This document shows positions 9,194-17,340 of a stretch of 64,000 nucleotides of DNA, in pieces. The notes beneath the pieces were generated by a model. The model did no database searches. It saw only the letters and a list, made by a program, of their open reading frames with translations, and had not been told where the DNA came from. The DNA comes from Halobacillus massiliensis (lineage in GTDB: Bacteria > Bacillota > Bacilli > Bacillales > Halobacillaceae): the NCBI RefSeq assembly GCF_900166625.1, contig NZ_LT800499.1:2149731-2213730 (forward strand), read 5' to 3'. The translations under genes were made by a program, and so were the position numbers. The first letter of the stretch is position 1, and each line of letters begins with the position of its first letter.

Positions 9194-10504
9194 ATGAGAA
9201 AATCAGTAGTAGCGATTGTCGGCCGGCCGAATGTCGGAAAATCGACTATTTTTAATCGCTTAGTCGGAGACAGGATCTCTATTGTAGAGGATACACCAGG
9301 AGTAACTAGAGATCGTATTTACGCAGAGGCAGAGTGGCTGACCACTTCCTTTAACCTGATAGATACGGGCGGTATTGAATTAGGGGATGAACCCCTGCTA
9401 GTCCAAATGAGAGCACAAGCACAAGTAGCTATTGATGAAGCTGATGTTATTATCTTCATGGTCAATGGTCGGGATGGTATTACAGGGGCAGATGAAGAAG
9501 TAGCTAAAATTTTGTTTAAATCTAATAAGCCTGTTGTATTGGCCGTTAACAAAGTGGACAATCCTGAAATGAGAGAAACCATTTACGAGTTTTATTCACT
9601 TGGTTTTGGAGAACCTTATCCTATTTCAGGCACTCACGGACTCGGGCTTGGAGATATGTTGGATGCTGTAGTCTCACATTTCCCTGAACTTGAGTTTGAA
9701 GAAGAGGAAGACGACACTATACGTTTCAGTCTTATAGGCCGTCCTAACGTAGGTAAATCTTCACTCGTAAACAGTATCCTTGGACAGGAACGGGTGATCG
9801 TAAGTAGTATCGCTGGAACTACTAGAGATGCTATTGATTCCCCTTTTTCTAAAGATGAAAAAGACTTTATAATCATCGATACAGCAGGTATGAGAAAACG
9901 AGGAAAAGTTTACGAGTCTACAGAGAGATATAGTATAATGAGGGCTTTAAAAGCCATTGAACGCTCAGATGTAGTTTTAACGCTTATTGATGCGGAAGAA
10001 GGTATTCAAGAACAGGATAAAAAAATTGCAGGATACGCTCATGAAGCTGGAAAAGCAGTGATTATCGTTGTGAATAAATGGGATACGATAGAGAGCGATC
10101 CAAAAGTAATGAAAGAATTCGAAGATGATATTAGGTCAAACTTTAGGTTTTTAGACTATGCACCTATTGTCTTTTTATCCGCTAAAACAAAGAAACGTAC
10201 ACATACACTGCTTCCTAAAGTTATCGAAGCGAGTGAGAATCATGCGAGGAGACTTCAAACGAATATTTTAAATGAGGTCATAATGGATGCTCTGGCTATG
10301 AACCCGGCCCCATCTGTTAAAGGTCAAAAGCTTAAAATCTTTTATGCCACACAGGTAGCTGTTAAGCCTCCGACGTTTGTGGTGTTTGTTAATGAGCCGG
10401 AACTTATGCACTTTACGTATGAGCGCTTTCTTGAAAATCGAATTCGGGAAGCTTTTGGCTTTGAAGGCACCCCTATTAAAATTATTCCAAGAAGACGTAG
10501 TTGA
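9194..10504 (+). CDS. der: Ribosome biogenesis GTPase Der (EngA)
   Basis: An essential GTPase of 436 residues with two tandem G domains and a KH-like C-terminal domain, needed for 50S subunit maturation. Domain one carries GRPNVGKST (residue 10 on), DTGG and NKVD; domain two carries GRPNVGKSS (near 182), DTAG and NKWD. The C-terminal KH-like part (350-436) ends in a basic tail. Length equals that of B. subtilis Der. ATG 9194 follows GAAAGGATG. gpsA follows, as in B. subtilis. All expected nucleotide-binding motifs are intact. Confidence 0.97.
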   Translation: MRKSVVAIVGRPNVGKSTIFNRLVGDRISIVEDTPGVTRDRIYAEAEWLTTSFNLIDTGGIELGDEPLLVQMRAQAQVAIDEADVIIFMVNGRDGITGADEEVAKILFKSNKPVVLAVNKVDNPEMRETIYEFYSLGFGEPYPISGTHGLGLGDMLDAVVSHFPELEFEEEEDDTIRFSLIGRPNVGKSSLVNSILGQERVIVSSIAGTTRDAIDSPFSKDEKDFIIIDTAGMRKRGKVYESTERYSIMRALKAIERSDVVLTLIDAEEGIQEQDKKIAGYAHEAGKAVIIVVNKWDTIESDPKVMKEFEDDIRSNFRFLDYAPIVFLSAKTKKRTHTLLPKVIEASENHARRLQTNILNEVIMDALAMNPAPSVKGQKLKIFYATQVAVKPPTFVVFVNEPELMHFTYERFLENRIREAFGFEGTPIKIIPRRRS

Positions 10505-10530
10505 TCTTATCCGAGAGGGGAGAAGTTATT

Positions 10531-11571
10531 ATGAGCAAAGTAGCTGTTTTAGGAGCAGGAAGTTGGGGCACCGCCCTGGCAATAGTGCTCGCAGATAACG
10601 GCCATGATGTACATTTGTGGTCTCACCGCAAGGAACATGCTGAGAAAATCAATGAAACCCACCAGAATGAGAAGTATCTTAAAGATATAACCATTCCTTC
10701 TAACGTAACCGCTAGTGCGGATATGGAAGCTGTAGTCGAAGGGACAGACCATATTATATTGGTCGTTCCGACTAAAGCAATTAGAGAAGTCTGCAAGGAG
10801 CTTGTAGAGTATCTGGATAAGAAAGTTGTCCTTACACATGCTTCTAAAGGAATAGAGCCTGAAACCTACAAACGTGTATCTGAAGTAATTGCAGAAGAGA
10901 TTCCACGTAATAAATATGAAGATATCGTTGTACTTTCAGGACCTAGCCATGCAGAGGAAGTCAGCTTAAGACATCCTACAACCGTTACGGTTTCGGCAGA
11001 AGATCTGTCAGTTGCTAAGAGCGTACAGGATCTCTTTATTAATGAACAATTCCGGGTATATACTTCCCCGGATCTTGTAGGGGTAGAGCTCGGCGGATCT
11101 TTAAAGAATATTATTGCACTCGGTGCAGGGATTTCTGACGGCCTTGGTTTTGGAGATAATGCTAAGGCAGCTCTAATTACACGCGGACTGGCGGAAATCG
11201 CTCGTCTTGGTACCTCTATGGGAGCCAATCCTTTAACGTTTTCCGGACTTACCGGTGTAGGTGACTTAATTGTAACTTGCACAAGTTCCCACAGTAGAAA
11301 TTGGAGAGCTGGATATAAATTAGGAAGCGGTGCTAACCTTGATGAGGTTCTCGAAGAAATGGGAATGGTTGTCGAAGGTGTCCGAACGACTAAAGCGGCT
11401 CATCAACTGTCGAAAAAGCAGGATGTCGATATGCCGATAACCCAGGGCATTTACGAGGTTCTTTTCGAAGATGCTGATCCTCGGGATGTAGTGACTAAGC
11501 TTATGACCCGTATTCGCCGCCACGAAATGGAAGACTTAACGAACATTCTAGATGATCAATTGAATAACTAA
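10531..11571 (+). CDS. gpsA: Glycerol-3-phosphate dehydrogenase [NAD(P)+]
   Basis: Reduces dihydroxyacetone phosphate to sn-glycerol 3-phosphate for membrane lipid synthesis. The 346-residue protein opens with the dinucleotide-binding [12 protein letters not shown]. The catalytic lysine lies in [17 protein letters not shown] near residue 190, and the substrate-binding segment [12 protein letters not shown] is near 240. ATG 10531 has an AGGGGAG site; an in-frame ATG at 10501 overlaps the end of der and lacks one. The 26-base gap from der suggests a shared transcript. A strong hairpin follows at 11581-11621. Confidence 0.96.
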   Translation: MSKVAVLGAGSWGTALAIVLADNGHDVHLWSHRKEHAEKINETHQNEKYLKDITIPSNVTASADMEAVVEGTDHIILVVPTKAIREVCKELVEYLDKKVVLTHASKGIEPETYKRVSEVIAEEIPRNKYEDIVVLSGPSHAEEVSLRHPTTVTVSAEDLSVAKSVQDLFINEQFRVYTSPDLVGVELGGSLKNIIALGAGISDGLGFGDNAKAALITRGLAEIARLGTSMGANPLTFSGLTGVGDLIVTCTSSHSRNWRAGYKLGSGANLDEVLEEMGMVVEGVRTTKAAHQLSKKQDVDMPITQGIYEVLFEDADPRDVVTKLMTRIRRHEMEDLTNILDDQLNN

Positions 11572-11580
11572 CACATCAGT

Positions 11581-11621
11581 CTCCTCGTGCATATACTACC
11601 AAGAATCAATTGCACGAGGAG
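11581..11621 (+). promoter_or_regulatory. Perfect 11-bp hairpin covering the SpoVIF-like gene's ribosome-binding site
   Basis: CTCCTCGTGCA (11581-11591) is the exact reverse complement of TGCACGAGGAG (11611-11621), with a 19-base loop. The Shine-Dalgarno AGGAGG occupies 11617-11622, so all but its last base is inside the stem. There is no T-run after the stem, which argues against an ordinary gpsA terminator. It could limit translation unless the upstream strand is removed or the RNA begins inside the loop. Confidence 0.75.
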
Positions 11622-11631
11622 GTTATCATTA

Positions 11632-11892
11632 GTGAGTAATTTTCAAAAAAATATTTTTGAACATTTACAAAAGAAAGCCAACATTAACCCTGAAGAAGTC
11701 TTTAAAGTTGCGGATTCAGTAAAGAATGCTGACTTTACCGATGAGAAAGTTGTACGTCGGTTAGTAAGGCAATTGGCAAAGGTTGCTAATAAGCCTGTTT
11801 CTAAGAAGAAAGAGGATAAAATTGTGGAAGCTATCGTTAACCAGAACATGCCTCTTGATATGAATACACTGAGTAAATTCTTTAAAGGTTAA
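11632..11892 (+). CDS. SpoVIF-family small sporulation protein
   Basis: An 86-residue protein, VSNFQKNIFEHLQKKANINP onward, rich in charged residues, ending TLSKFFKG. It fits the stage VI sporulation protein F family, small Bacillaceae proteins linked to spore coat maturation; a copy between gpsA and the DUF2768 gene is common in this family of organisms. GTG 11632 is nine bases after AGGAGG; the in-frame ATG at 11587 has no site and lies in the hairpin. No transmembrane segment is seen. The function is inferred from family resemblance only. Confidence 0.7.
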   Translation: MSNFQKNIFEHLQKKANINPEEVFKVADSVKNADFTDEKVVRRLVRQLAKVANKPVSKKKEDKIVEAIVNQNMPLDMNTLSKFFKG

Positions 11893-11991
11893 TCATGGGT
11901 AGGCGTTTTTAGGAGACAGTCCCCTATGGTTATGCATACTATAACCCGTAGTAATTAATACGTAGGAGCTATAATGGAGTTATTTAGTCAA

Positions 11992-12025
11992 ACCGGAGCA
12001 GCCATTTGCTCCGGTATTTTTTTTC
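11992..12025 (+). terminator. Intrinsic terminator
   Basis: ACCGGAGCA (11992-12000) pairs perfectly with TGCTCCGGT (12007-12015), followed by ATTTTTTTT. It ends transcription from the gpsA/SpoVIF-like side before the yphE promoter. Confidence 0.9.
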
Positions 12026-12044
12026 TGTAAGAAAGCGGATTATA

Positions 12045-12053
12045 TGGTATAAT
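12045..12053 (+). promoter_or_regulatory. Extended -10 promoter for yphE-yphF
   Basis: TGGTATAAT is a perfect extended -10 element (TGN then TATAAT). No good -35 hexamer lies 17 bases upstream. It sits 38 bases before the yphE start. Confidence 0.6.
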
Positions 12054-12091
12054 ACCTTCGGGTTATTCGAGGGAACTAGGAGGAAAAATTT

Positions 12092-12289
12092 ATGTCAGTC
12101 GGTTTATTAAAGATGTACATATCTTTTGCGGGTATCATTTCTTTATTTTTAGCGACAGGATTGATTTATTTAAGCCGTTTTAAGCTAACAGGAGCAGCCT
12201 CATGGATTGTAGCTGTTTTCGCTTATTTGTTTATGATTATTGGCGGCATCATTATTGCTTTCATAGTACTCAGCGGGCCGACGGCTTAG
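12092..12289 (+). CDS. yphE: DUF2768 membrane protein (YphE)
   Basis: A 65-residue protein with two clear transmembrane helices (about residues 7-26 and 36-60) and nothing else. It matches the small DUF2768 family found next to gpsA in Bacillaceae; the function is unknown. The AGGAGGAAAAA site is strong. It lies 16 bases before the yphF lipoprotein gene, so the two are probably made together and may act at the same membrane, but that is inference. Confidence 0.75.
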   Translation: MSVGLLKMYISFAGIISLFLATGLIYLSRFKLTGAASWIVAVFAYLFMIIGGIIIAFIVLSGPTA

Positions 12290-12305
12290 AAGGAGTGTTA
12301 CCATC

Positions 12306-13031
12306 GTGAACTTTCTGAAAATTTTCATGCTGCCTTTACTGGCTTTTATTTTATCAGGATGTCTCTATCCTCAGTCAGAAATGCAGAAGAACGAGCTTTC
12401 CAACCAGCAGCAGCTGGAAACCGTACAGAACTCCGTAAAAGAATACCAGGAAAGAACAAACCTCCTTCCGATTAAAACAAGAGATGAAGATACGGAGCCG
12501 TTCTTAAAGTACCCTATAGATTTTAGTAAGCTTAGAGAACAAGGACTGATCGGTGAAGCACCTGGGAATTCATTTGAAAATGGTGGGCACTACCAATATA
12601 TTCTTATTGATGTGGAGGAGAATCCTACTGTAAAAGTGGTCGATTTAACGGTTACTGACCAATTGAGGTCGCTTCAAATGAGAGTAGATCAATATATGAG
12701 AGATAATAAATTTCCTCCACTGAAAAATAAAATTGCTAAAGGTGTTTATGGTTTAAAATATAAAGAAATGGGACTGGATAACGAACCAAGTGTGGAGAGC
12801 CCATATTCTGAAAAGAAACTCCCTGTATATATCAATGAAAGAGGAGAGCTTCTAGTGGACTACCGCTCGGAACTGTACGAGCTTATGAAAAATGAAAAGC
12901 ATCCTTATGAACCAGGGGAGGATATCCGTTATTTGCTGACAGATTACACTCCTTTTGCACCAGCCTATTCTCCACCTTATACGATTGAAGAAGAAGAACC
13001 CGTATTTTCAGTGGATCTTACTTCCTCTTAA
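12306..13031 (+). CDS. yphF: Lipoprotein YphF
   Basis: A 241-residue exported lipoprotein. The N-terminus is hydrophobic and ends in the lipobox LSGC (cysteine near residue 19). The mature part is acidic and hydrophilic, with no catalytic motif I recognise, and ends in an E-rich, proline-containing segment. GTG 12306 follows AGAAGGAGTG. Position between yphE and spoIVA equals that of B. subtilis yphF, whose role is not established. It is followed by a strong terminator. Confidence 0.8.
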   Translation: MNFLKIFMLPLLAFILSGCLYPQSEMQKNELSNQQQLETVQNSVKEYQERTNLLPIKTRDEDTEPFLKYPIDFSKLREQGLIGEAPGNSFENGGHYQYILIDVEENPTVKVVDLTVTDQLRSLQMRVDQYMRDNKFPPLKNKIAKGVYGLKYKEMGLDNEPSVESPYSEKKLPVYINERGELLVDYRSELYELMKNEKHPYEPGEDIRYLLTDYTPFAPAYSPPYTIEEEEPVFSVDLTSS

Positions 13032-13040
13032 ACTAAGCAA

Positions 13041-13084
13041 AAATCCTTCAGAGTCCAATTGCTGTCTCTGAAGGATTTTTTTTG
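13041..13084 (+). terminator. Terminator of yphE-yphF
   Basis: AAATCCTTCAGAG (13041-13053) pairs perfectly with CTCTGAAGGATTT (13066-13078), followed by a T-run. Confidence 0.93.
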
Positions 13085-13193
13085 ACTTGAAAGTTACCTT
13101 CTATGATAGTGCGTGTTTATTTAACATATCTGTTTTTCCGGGATCTCTGTTTCTTGGCTAACTGCCGGCCCGTAATTACTTTTCCAAAACTAA

Positions 13194-13223
13194 GCATATT
13201 TATTATGGGTCCTCTCATAGAAT
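13194..13223 (+). promoter_or_regulatory. SigE promoter of spoIVA
   Basis: GCATATT (13194-13200) and CATAGAAT (13216-13223) are 15 bases apart. This fits the mother-cell SigE consensus (KMATATT, 14-15 bases, CATACAHT) with one mismatch. spoIVA is a known SigE gene, and the start codon is about 50 bases downstream. Confidence 0.8.
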
Positions 13224-13273
13224 GAGAGTGTCCAAGCTTGTATTTTGTGAACTTTTATCAGGGAGGGGATCCT

Positions 13274-14752
13274 TTGGAGAAGGTAGATATTTTCAGTGAT
13301 ATCTCTAAGCGTACAAATGGGGATATATATCTGGGAGTGGTTGGAGCGGTAAGGACAGGAAAATCAACTTTTATAAAGAAATTCATGGAGCTTGTTGTTA
13401 TCCCGAATATGGAAGATGAAGCAGAGCGGGAGAGAACACTTGATGAACTGCCTCAAAGTGCCGCCGGTAAAACAATAATGACGACTGAGCCGAAATTTGT
13501 CCCAAACCAGGCGGCTTCGATCCGCTTTGATGAACATCTTGATGTTCGTGTAAGAATGGTTGACTGTGTCGGATATGCGGTAGAGGGAGCTGTAGGTTAC
13601 GAAGATGAAAATGGTCCTCGTATGATTCATACTCCATGGTATGAAGAAGCCATCCCTTTTCACGAAGCAGCCGAGATAGGTACCAAAAAAGTAATCCAGG
13701 AACACTCTACAATTGGTATAGTAGTAACTACAGATGGCACCATAGGAGAAATCGCACGAGAGGACTATGTGTCAGCAGAGGAAAAGGTTGTCGAAGAGCT
13801 CCGGGAAGTAGGAAAACCTTTTATTATGGTCATCAACTCTGCTCAACCCCACAGTGAGCGAACACTGCGCTTAAAGGAAGAGCTCCAGGAGAAGTATGAT
13901 ATTCCAGTGTTGGCATTGTCTGTTGAAAGTATGCGCGAACAGGATGTTCAGAGCGTCCTGCGTGAAGCTCTCTTTGAATTTCCGGTACTTGAGGTGAATG
14001 TCAACCTGCCAAGCTGGGTAATGGTTCTTGATTCCCGTCATTGGCTGAGAAAGCACCTGCAGACAGCCATTGAAGAAACAGTGCAGGATATTAAGCGACT
14101 TCGTGATGTTGATTATGTAGTTGGTAATTTTGAAGATTATGAATATATAACCGGTGCCCATATTTCCGGCATGGATTTAGGGGAAGGAATTGCAGAAATC
14201 GACTTGCAGGCTCCTGATCACTTATATGATAATATTTTAAAAGAAATCGTCGGTGAAGAGATTCGTGGCAAAGATCATCTGCTTGAAATTATGCAGGATT
14301 TCTCCCATGCAAAAAGAGAGTATGATCAAGTAGCCGATGCTCTGCAGATGGTGAAGCAGACGGGGTATGGTATTGCCGCTCCATCAATAGAGGATATGGC
14401 GTTAGAGGAGCCTGAAATCATTAGGCAAGGATCTCGCTTTGGCGTTCGTTTGAAGGCTAACGCTCCATCGATTCATATGGTGAAAGTAGATGTACAATCT
14501 GAATTCTCGCCAATTATAGGCACAGAGAAGCAGAGTGAAGAGCTTGTCCGGTATTTAATGCAGGACTTTGAAGAAGATCCTCTGTCAATCTGGAACTCTG
14601 ATATTTTTGGCCGATCATTAAGTTCAATTGTTAGAGAAGGTATTCAAGCTAAGCTTTCCTTAATGCCGGATAATGCACGAAGTAAATTAAAAGAAACCCT
14701 TGAACGAATCATTAACGAAGGGTCTGGCGGAATGATCGCCATCATTCTATAA
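13274..14752 (+). CDS. spoIVA: Spore morphogenetic ATPase SpoIVA
   Basis: The 492-residue coat-basement protein that polymerises around the forespore with ATP hydrolysis and anchors the coat. The N-terminal TRAFAC-like ATPase domain has the Walker A GAVRTGKST near residue 29 and a conserved middle domain follows; the C-terminus ends MIAIIL, as needed for SpoVM-dependent localisation. TTG 13274 gives MEKVDIF, matching the B. subtilis start, and follows a GGGAGGGG site. Length is equal to the B. subtilis protein. A SigE promoter precedes it and a terminator overlaps its stop codon, so it is monocistronic. Confidence 0.97.
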   Translation: MEKVDIFSDISKRTNGDIYLGVVGAVRTGKSTFIKKFMELVVIPNMEDEAERERTLDELPQSAAGKTIMTTEPKFVPNQAASIRFDEHLDVRVRMVDCVGYAVEGAVGYEDENGPRMIHTPWYEEAIPFHEAAEIGTKKVIQEHSTIGIVVTTDGTIGEIAREDYVSAEEKVVEELREVGKPFIMVINSAQPHSERTLRLKEELQEKYDIPVLALSVESMREQDVQSVLREALFEFPVLEVNVNLPSWVMVLDSRHWLRKHLQTAIEETVQDIKRLRDVDYVVGNFEDYEYITGAHISGMDLGEGIAEIDLQAPDHLYDNILKEIVGEEIRGKDHLLEIMQDFSHAKREYDQVADALQMVKQTGYGIAAPSIEDMALEEPEIIRQGSRFGVRLKANAPSIHMVKVDVQSEFSPIIGTEKQSEELVRYLMQDFEEDPLSIWNSDIFGRSLSSIVREGIQAKLSLMPDNARSKLKETLERIINEGSGGMIAIIL

Positions 14753-14775
14753 CGGCTCTTTGCGGGCCGTTTTTA
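14751..14775 (+). terminator. Terminator of spoIVA
   Basis: AACGGCTC (14751-14758, including the last bases of the stop codon) pairs with GGGCCGTT (14764-14771), followed by TTTT. Confidence 0.82.
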
Positions 14776-14842
14776 ATTTTTTCTTTAAAAAATTTAATTT
14801 CAAATATTCTTTGGGTCAGAAAGAGGACTTGTTTTCAGATGA

Positions 14843-14886
14843 ACCGCCAAAAACCCTTTTATATCAAGGGTTTTGGCGGTTTTTTA
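14843..14886 (+). terminator. Second intrinsic terminator in the spoIVA-hbs gap
   Basis: ACCGCCAAAAACCCTT pairs with AAGGGTTTTGGCGGT, followed by TTTTTT. It is an unusually strong hairpin about 70 bases after the spoIVA terminator, with no gene between them. It may be a back-up terminator, or the end of a short RNA. The reverse strand lacks a comparable T-run after the stem. Bases 14887-15040 hold nothing else I recognise. Confidence 0.85.
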
Positions 14887-15041
14887 TCTTTGGAATTTAT
14901 ATCTATTATTGGAAGCTTCACAGTAAGGAAATGCCCAGAAACAGCTATATGATGCGATTTCTCATGTATTTTCTATTGAATTTAAGCACAAACTCGTTTA
15001 ATATAAGGCTTGTCATCAAATGTTGGTGACTAAATAGGCCC

Positions 15042-15087
15042 TTTAAGTGAATATCTGTTCACTTGAAAGACCAACCTTCTTGGAAGG
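15042..15087 (+). promoter_or_regulatory. Two hairpins in the hbs leader
   Basis: AAGTGAA (15045-15051) pairs with TTCACTT (15058-15064), extendable by three weaker pairs. CCTTC (15075-15079) pairs with GAAGG (15083-15087), which overlaps the first bases of the Shine-Dalgarno AAGGAGG (15084-15090). Both lie directly upstream of the hbs start codon. Confidence 0.55.
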
Positions 15088-15098
15088 AGGTGAATGTC

Positions 15099-15371
15099 AT
15101 GAACAAAACTGACCTAATCAATGCAGTATCTGAGAAAGCTGAGCTTTCTAAAAAAGACGCAACTCAAGCGGTTGATTCTGTATTTGAATCTATCATGGAT
15201 TCACTAAAAGATGGTGAGAAAGTACAGCTTATCGGATTTGGTAACTTTGAAGTACGTGAGCGTGCGGCTCGTAAAGGCCGTAACCCGCAAACTGGTGAAG
15301 AGATCGAAATCTCAGCAAGTAAAGTACCAGCTTTCAAACCTGGTAAAGCCCTAAAAGATGCTGTGAAGTAA
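15099..15371 (+). CDS. hbs: DNA-binding protein HU
   Basis: The 90-residue nucleoid protein that bends and compacts DNA as a dimer. The sequence begins [20 protein letters not shown], and the DNA-binding arm carries [15 protein letters not shown] with the conserved Arg-Asn-Pro tip. GFGNFEVRE precedes the arm. ATG 15099 has a very strong AAGGAGGTG site. It lies between spoIVA and mtrB, as in B. subtilis, except that folE (mtrA) is not between hbs and mtrB here. A terminator follows. Confidence 0.97.
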   Translation: MNKTDLINAVSEKAELSKKDATQAVDSVFESIMDSLKDGEKVQLIGFGNFEVRERAARKGRNPQTGEEIEISASKVPAFKPGKALKDAVK

Positions 15372-15389
15372 TAGCTACATAGGGCTTAT

Positions 15390-15415
15390 AGGGGTGCTTA
15401 GATGCACCCCTTTTT
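15390..15415 (+). terminator. Terminator of hbs
   Basis: AGGGGTGC (15390-15397) pairs perfectly with GCACCCCT (15404-15411), followed by TTTT. Confidence 0.92.
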
Positions 15416-15492
15416 CAATGGATAAAAGTAGATGTTTTGACATCTGCTCTGGAATAAGAGATAGTATGACTAAAAGAAGGGAGCAGAAAGCT

Positions 15493-15717
15493 ATGGCGGC
15501 ATCAGATAATGACTTTTTTGTTATAAAGGCGCTGGAAGACGGAGTGAATGTGATCGGATTAACAAGAGGAACAGATACAAGGTTCCATCATTCCGAGAAG
15601 CTTGATAAGAATGAAGTAATGATTGCCCAGTTTACCGAGCATACTTCTGCTGTTAAAGTCCGCGGAAAAGCGGTTATACAGACAAGCCACGGAGAAATGA
15701 AAAACGACGCAGAGTAA
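15493..15717 (+). CDS. mtrB: trp RNA-binding attenuation protein (TRAP, MtrB)
   Basis: A 74-residue subunit of the 11-mer ring that, with bound tryptophan, wraps (G/U)AG-repeat RNA and shuts off trp genes in B. subtilis. Almost the whole core is conserved: [20 protein letters not shown], then [14 protein letters not shown]. The residues equivalent to RNA-binding Glu36, Lys37, Lys56 and Arg58 are all present (35, 36, 55, 57 here). ATG 15493 follows AAGGGAG. Oddly, folE (mtrA), its usual operon partner, is missing upstream, and the trp operon is missing from its usual place after aroH. Its targets must lie elsewhere, if they remain. Confidence 0.95.
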   Translation: MAASDNDFFVIKALEDGVNVIGLTRGTDTRFHHSEKLDKNEVMIAQFTEHTSAVKVRGKAVIQTSHGEMKNDAE

Positions 15718-15760
15718 TATTCTCTGCAGAATACATACTTAAGCTAAACCAATATGTTTA

Positions 15761-15769
15761 TGCTATAAT
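15761..15769 (+). promoter_or_regulatory. Extended -10 promoter for hepS-menG-hepT
   Basis: TGCTATAAT is a perfect extended -10 element, 45 bases before the hepS start. No convincing -35 box is seen at 17 bases. Confidence 0.6.
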
Positions 15770-15814
15770 GTTAAGGGTCATAATGTGTCTATGAAAGGGA
15801 TCAGGTGATGAATA

Positions 15815-16609
15815 GTGAACCCACCAAATATGCAAATAACACAGTTAAAAGATAAAATTGCTGCCCATGTGAGTCACCCTTTTTTAGCTAAGTTTATTGC
15901 GGACCCTGTTATTGATGAAGATAAGCTTGTCATTCTTACGTCTATCATGGATCACACCAATTTATCTCCTCTCAAAAAGGAAAAATATATAATTACTACA
16001 ATGCTCGTGCAGATTGCGCTTGATACCCATGACCACGTGACTTTATCTGAGAAAGAAGATGAGCCGGAAACAATCCGTACTCGTCAGCTGACTGTGTTAG
16101 CCGGTGATTATTACAGCGGGCTCTATTATTATGTGCTGGCCCAGCTGGATGACATCCCTATGATTAAAACACTGGCAGGGGCAATTAAAGAGATTAATGA
16201 ACTGAAAATGGAATTATATTATAAAGACGTTGAATCTTTTCAAGAGTTTTTATCATCACTTAGAAAAATAGAATCTCTGCTTATTCATAGAGTAGCCGGA
16301 TATGTACAGAAAACATCGATTAATGATATGGCAGGAGACTGGCTTTTAGCAAAGCGGCTGCTTGATGAGAAAAACAGTTATCAGGAAGGCCGTTTTTCGC
16401 CAATTATGGATTTATTGTCCAAAAGGCAAAGAATTCTGGAATCAAGCGGTCAGGCAGTATTAAATGTAGAACAGATGCTTCATAACCAGATTTCACATGT
16501 AGAAGCGGCAGTTTCGCAAATGCCTATTCATTTTAATTGGTTAAAGCAGTATATATATTCGGCAATAAATCAGAAATTCTATAAAACACATATCGCTGAG
16601 GAAGGATAA
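15815..16609 (+). CDS. hepS: Heptaprenyl diphosphate synthase component I
   Basis: The non-catalytic subunit (264 residues) of the heterodimer that makes the heptaprenyl chain of menaquinone-7; it determines product length together with HepT. It lacks aspartate-rich DDxxD motifs, as expected of this subunit. Conserved features are the SHPFLAKFI start region and [19 protein letters not shown] near residue 90. GTG 15815 was taken as start; ATG 15830 is a possible alternative. It forms a tight operon with menG (two-base gap) and hepT, all for menaquinone. Confidence 0.92.
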   Translation: MNPPNMQITQLKDKIAAHVSHPFLAKFIADPVIDEDKLVILTSIMDHTNLSPLKKEKYIITTMLVQIALDTHDHVTLSEKEDEPETIRTRQLTVLAGDYYSGLYYYVLAQLDDIPMIKTLAGAIKEINELKMELYYKDVESFQEFLSSLRKIESLLIHRVAGYVQKTSINDMAGDWLLAKRLLDEKNSYQEGRFSPIMDLLSKRQRILESSGQAVLNVEQMLHNQISHVEAAVSQMPIHFNWLKQYIYSAINQKFYKTHIAEEG

Positions 16610-16611
16610 CA

Positions 16612-17325
16612 ATGCCGCAACCGACGAAAGAAGAAAGAGTGCATAATGTATTTGAGAACATATACAGCCGTTACGACAAGATGAATTCTATTATATCTTT
16701 TCAACAGCACCGCATATGGAGAAAAGATGTAATGAAACGAATGAATGTTTCAGAAGGTGACTATACGCTGGATGTGTGCTGCGGTACAGGGGACTGGACG
16801 ATGAGCCTTGCCGAGAAGGTAGGTCATGCTGGTAAAGTCACAGGACTAGACTTCAGCAATAATATGCTGTCTGTCGCAATTAAGAAAAAATTAAAAGCAG
16901 GCATTCGGCAGGTTGAGTTTCAGCATGGTAATGCGATGGAACTTCCATTTGAAGATAACGAGTTTGATTATGTGACGATCGGATTTGGACTAAGGAATGT
17001 GCCCGATTATTTTCAGGTATTAAAGGAAATGCACCGGGTTGTTAAACCTGGAGGAAAAGTCGTTTGCTTAGAAACTTCCCAGCCTGAAAATCCGATCTTT
17101 AAGCGTTTTTATTATTTTTACTTCCAGAACATCATGCCATGGTTTGGTAAAGTTTTTGCCAAAAGTTATAAAGAGTACAGCTGGCTCCATGAATCGGCTA
17201 AAGACTTTCCGGGAATTGAGCAACTGGCTGAACTGTTTAAAGAAGCCGGTTTTATTAATATCGAAGTCAAGGCCTATACTGGAGGAGTCGCTGCCATGCA
17301 TATGGGAGAGAAGCAGTCGTATTAA
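16612..17325 (+). CDS. menG: Demethylmenaquinone methyltransferase
   Basis: A 237-residue SAM-dependent enzyme that adds the ring methyl group in the last step of menaquinone synthesis. It opens with [20 protein letters not shown], typical of the UbiE/MenG family. SAM-binding motif I is [11 protein letters not shown] near residue 52, then GLDFSNNML, and the FGLRNVPD signature is near 128. The AGGAAGG site lies at the end of hepS. The neighbours hepS and hepT make the side chain of the same quinone, which the QcrABC complex encoded at 28.5-30.6 kb oxidises. Confidence 0.95.
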   Translation: MPQPTKEERVHNVFENIYSRYDKMNSIISFQQHRIWRKDVMKRMNVSEGDYTLDVCCGTGDWTMSLAEKVGHAGKVTGLDFSNNMLSVAIKKKLKAGIRQVEFQHGNAMELPFEDNEFDYVTIGFGLRNVPDYFQVLKEMHRVVKPGGKVVCLETSQPENPIFKRFYYFYFQNIMPWFGKVFAKSYKEYSWLHESAKDFPGIEQLAELFKEAGFINIEVKAYTGGVAAMHMGEKQSY

Positions 17326-17340
17326 TTGAGGATGAAGAAT

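Noticed and set aside
11974-12030. An 18-codon frame starting ATG with TAGGAG upstream
   Set aside because: Most of it is the terminator hairpin and T-run (11992-12025), so its end is set by the terminator, not by protein selection. It could be a leader peptide, but nothing supports that.
14760-15029. An 89-codon open frame in the spoIVA-hbs gap
   Set aside because: It starts within the spoIVA terminator, runs through a second terminator hairpin, has no ribosome-binding site, and reads like AT-rich noise.
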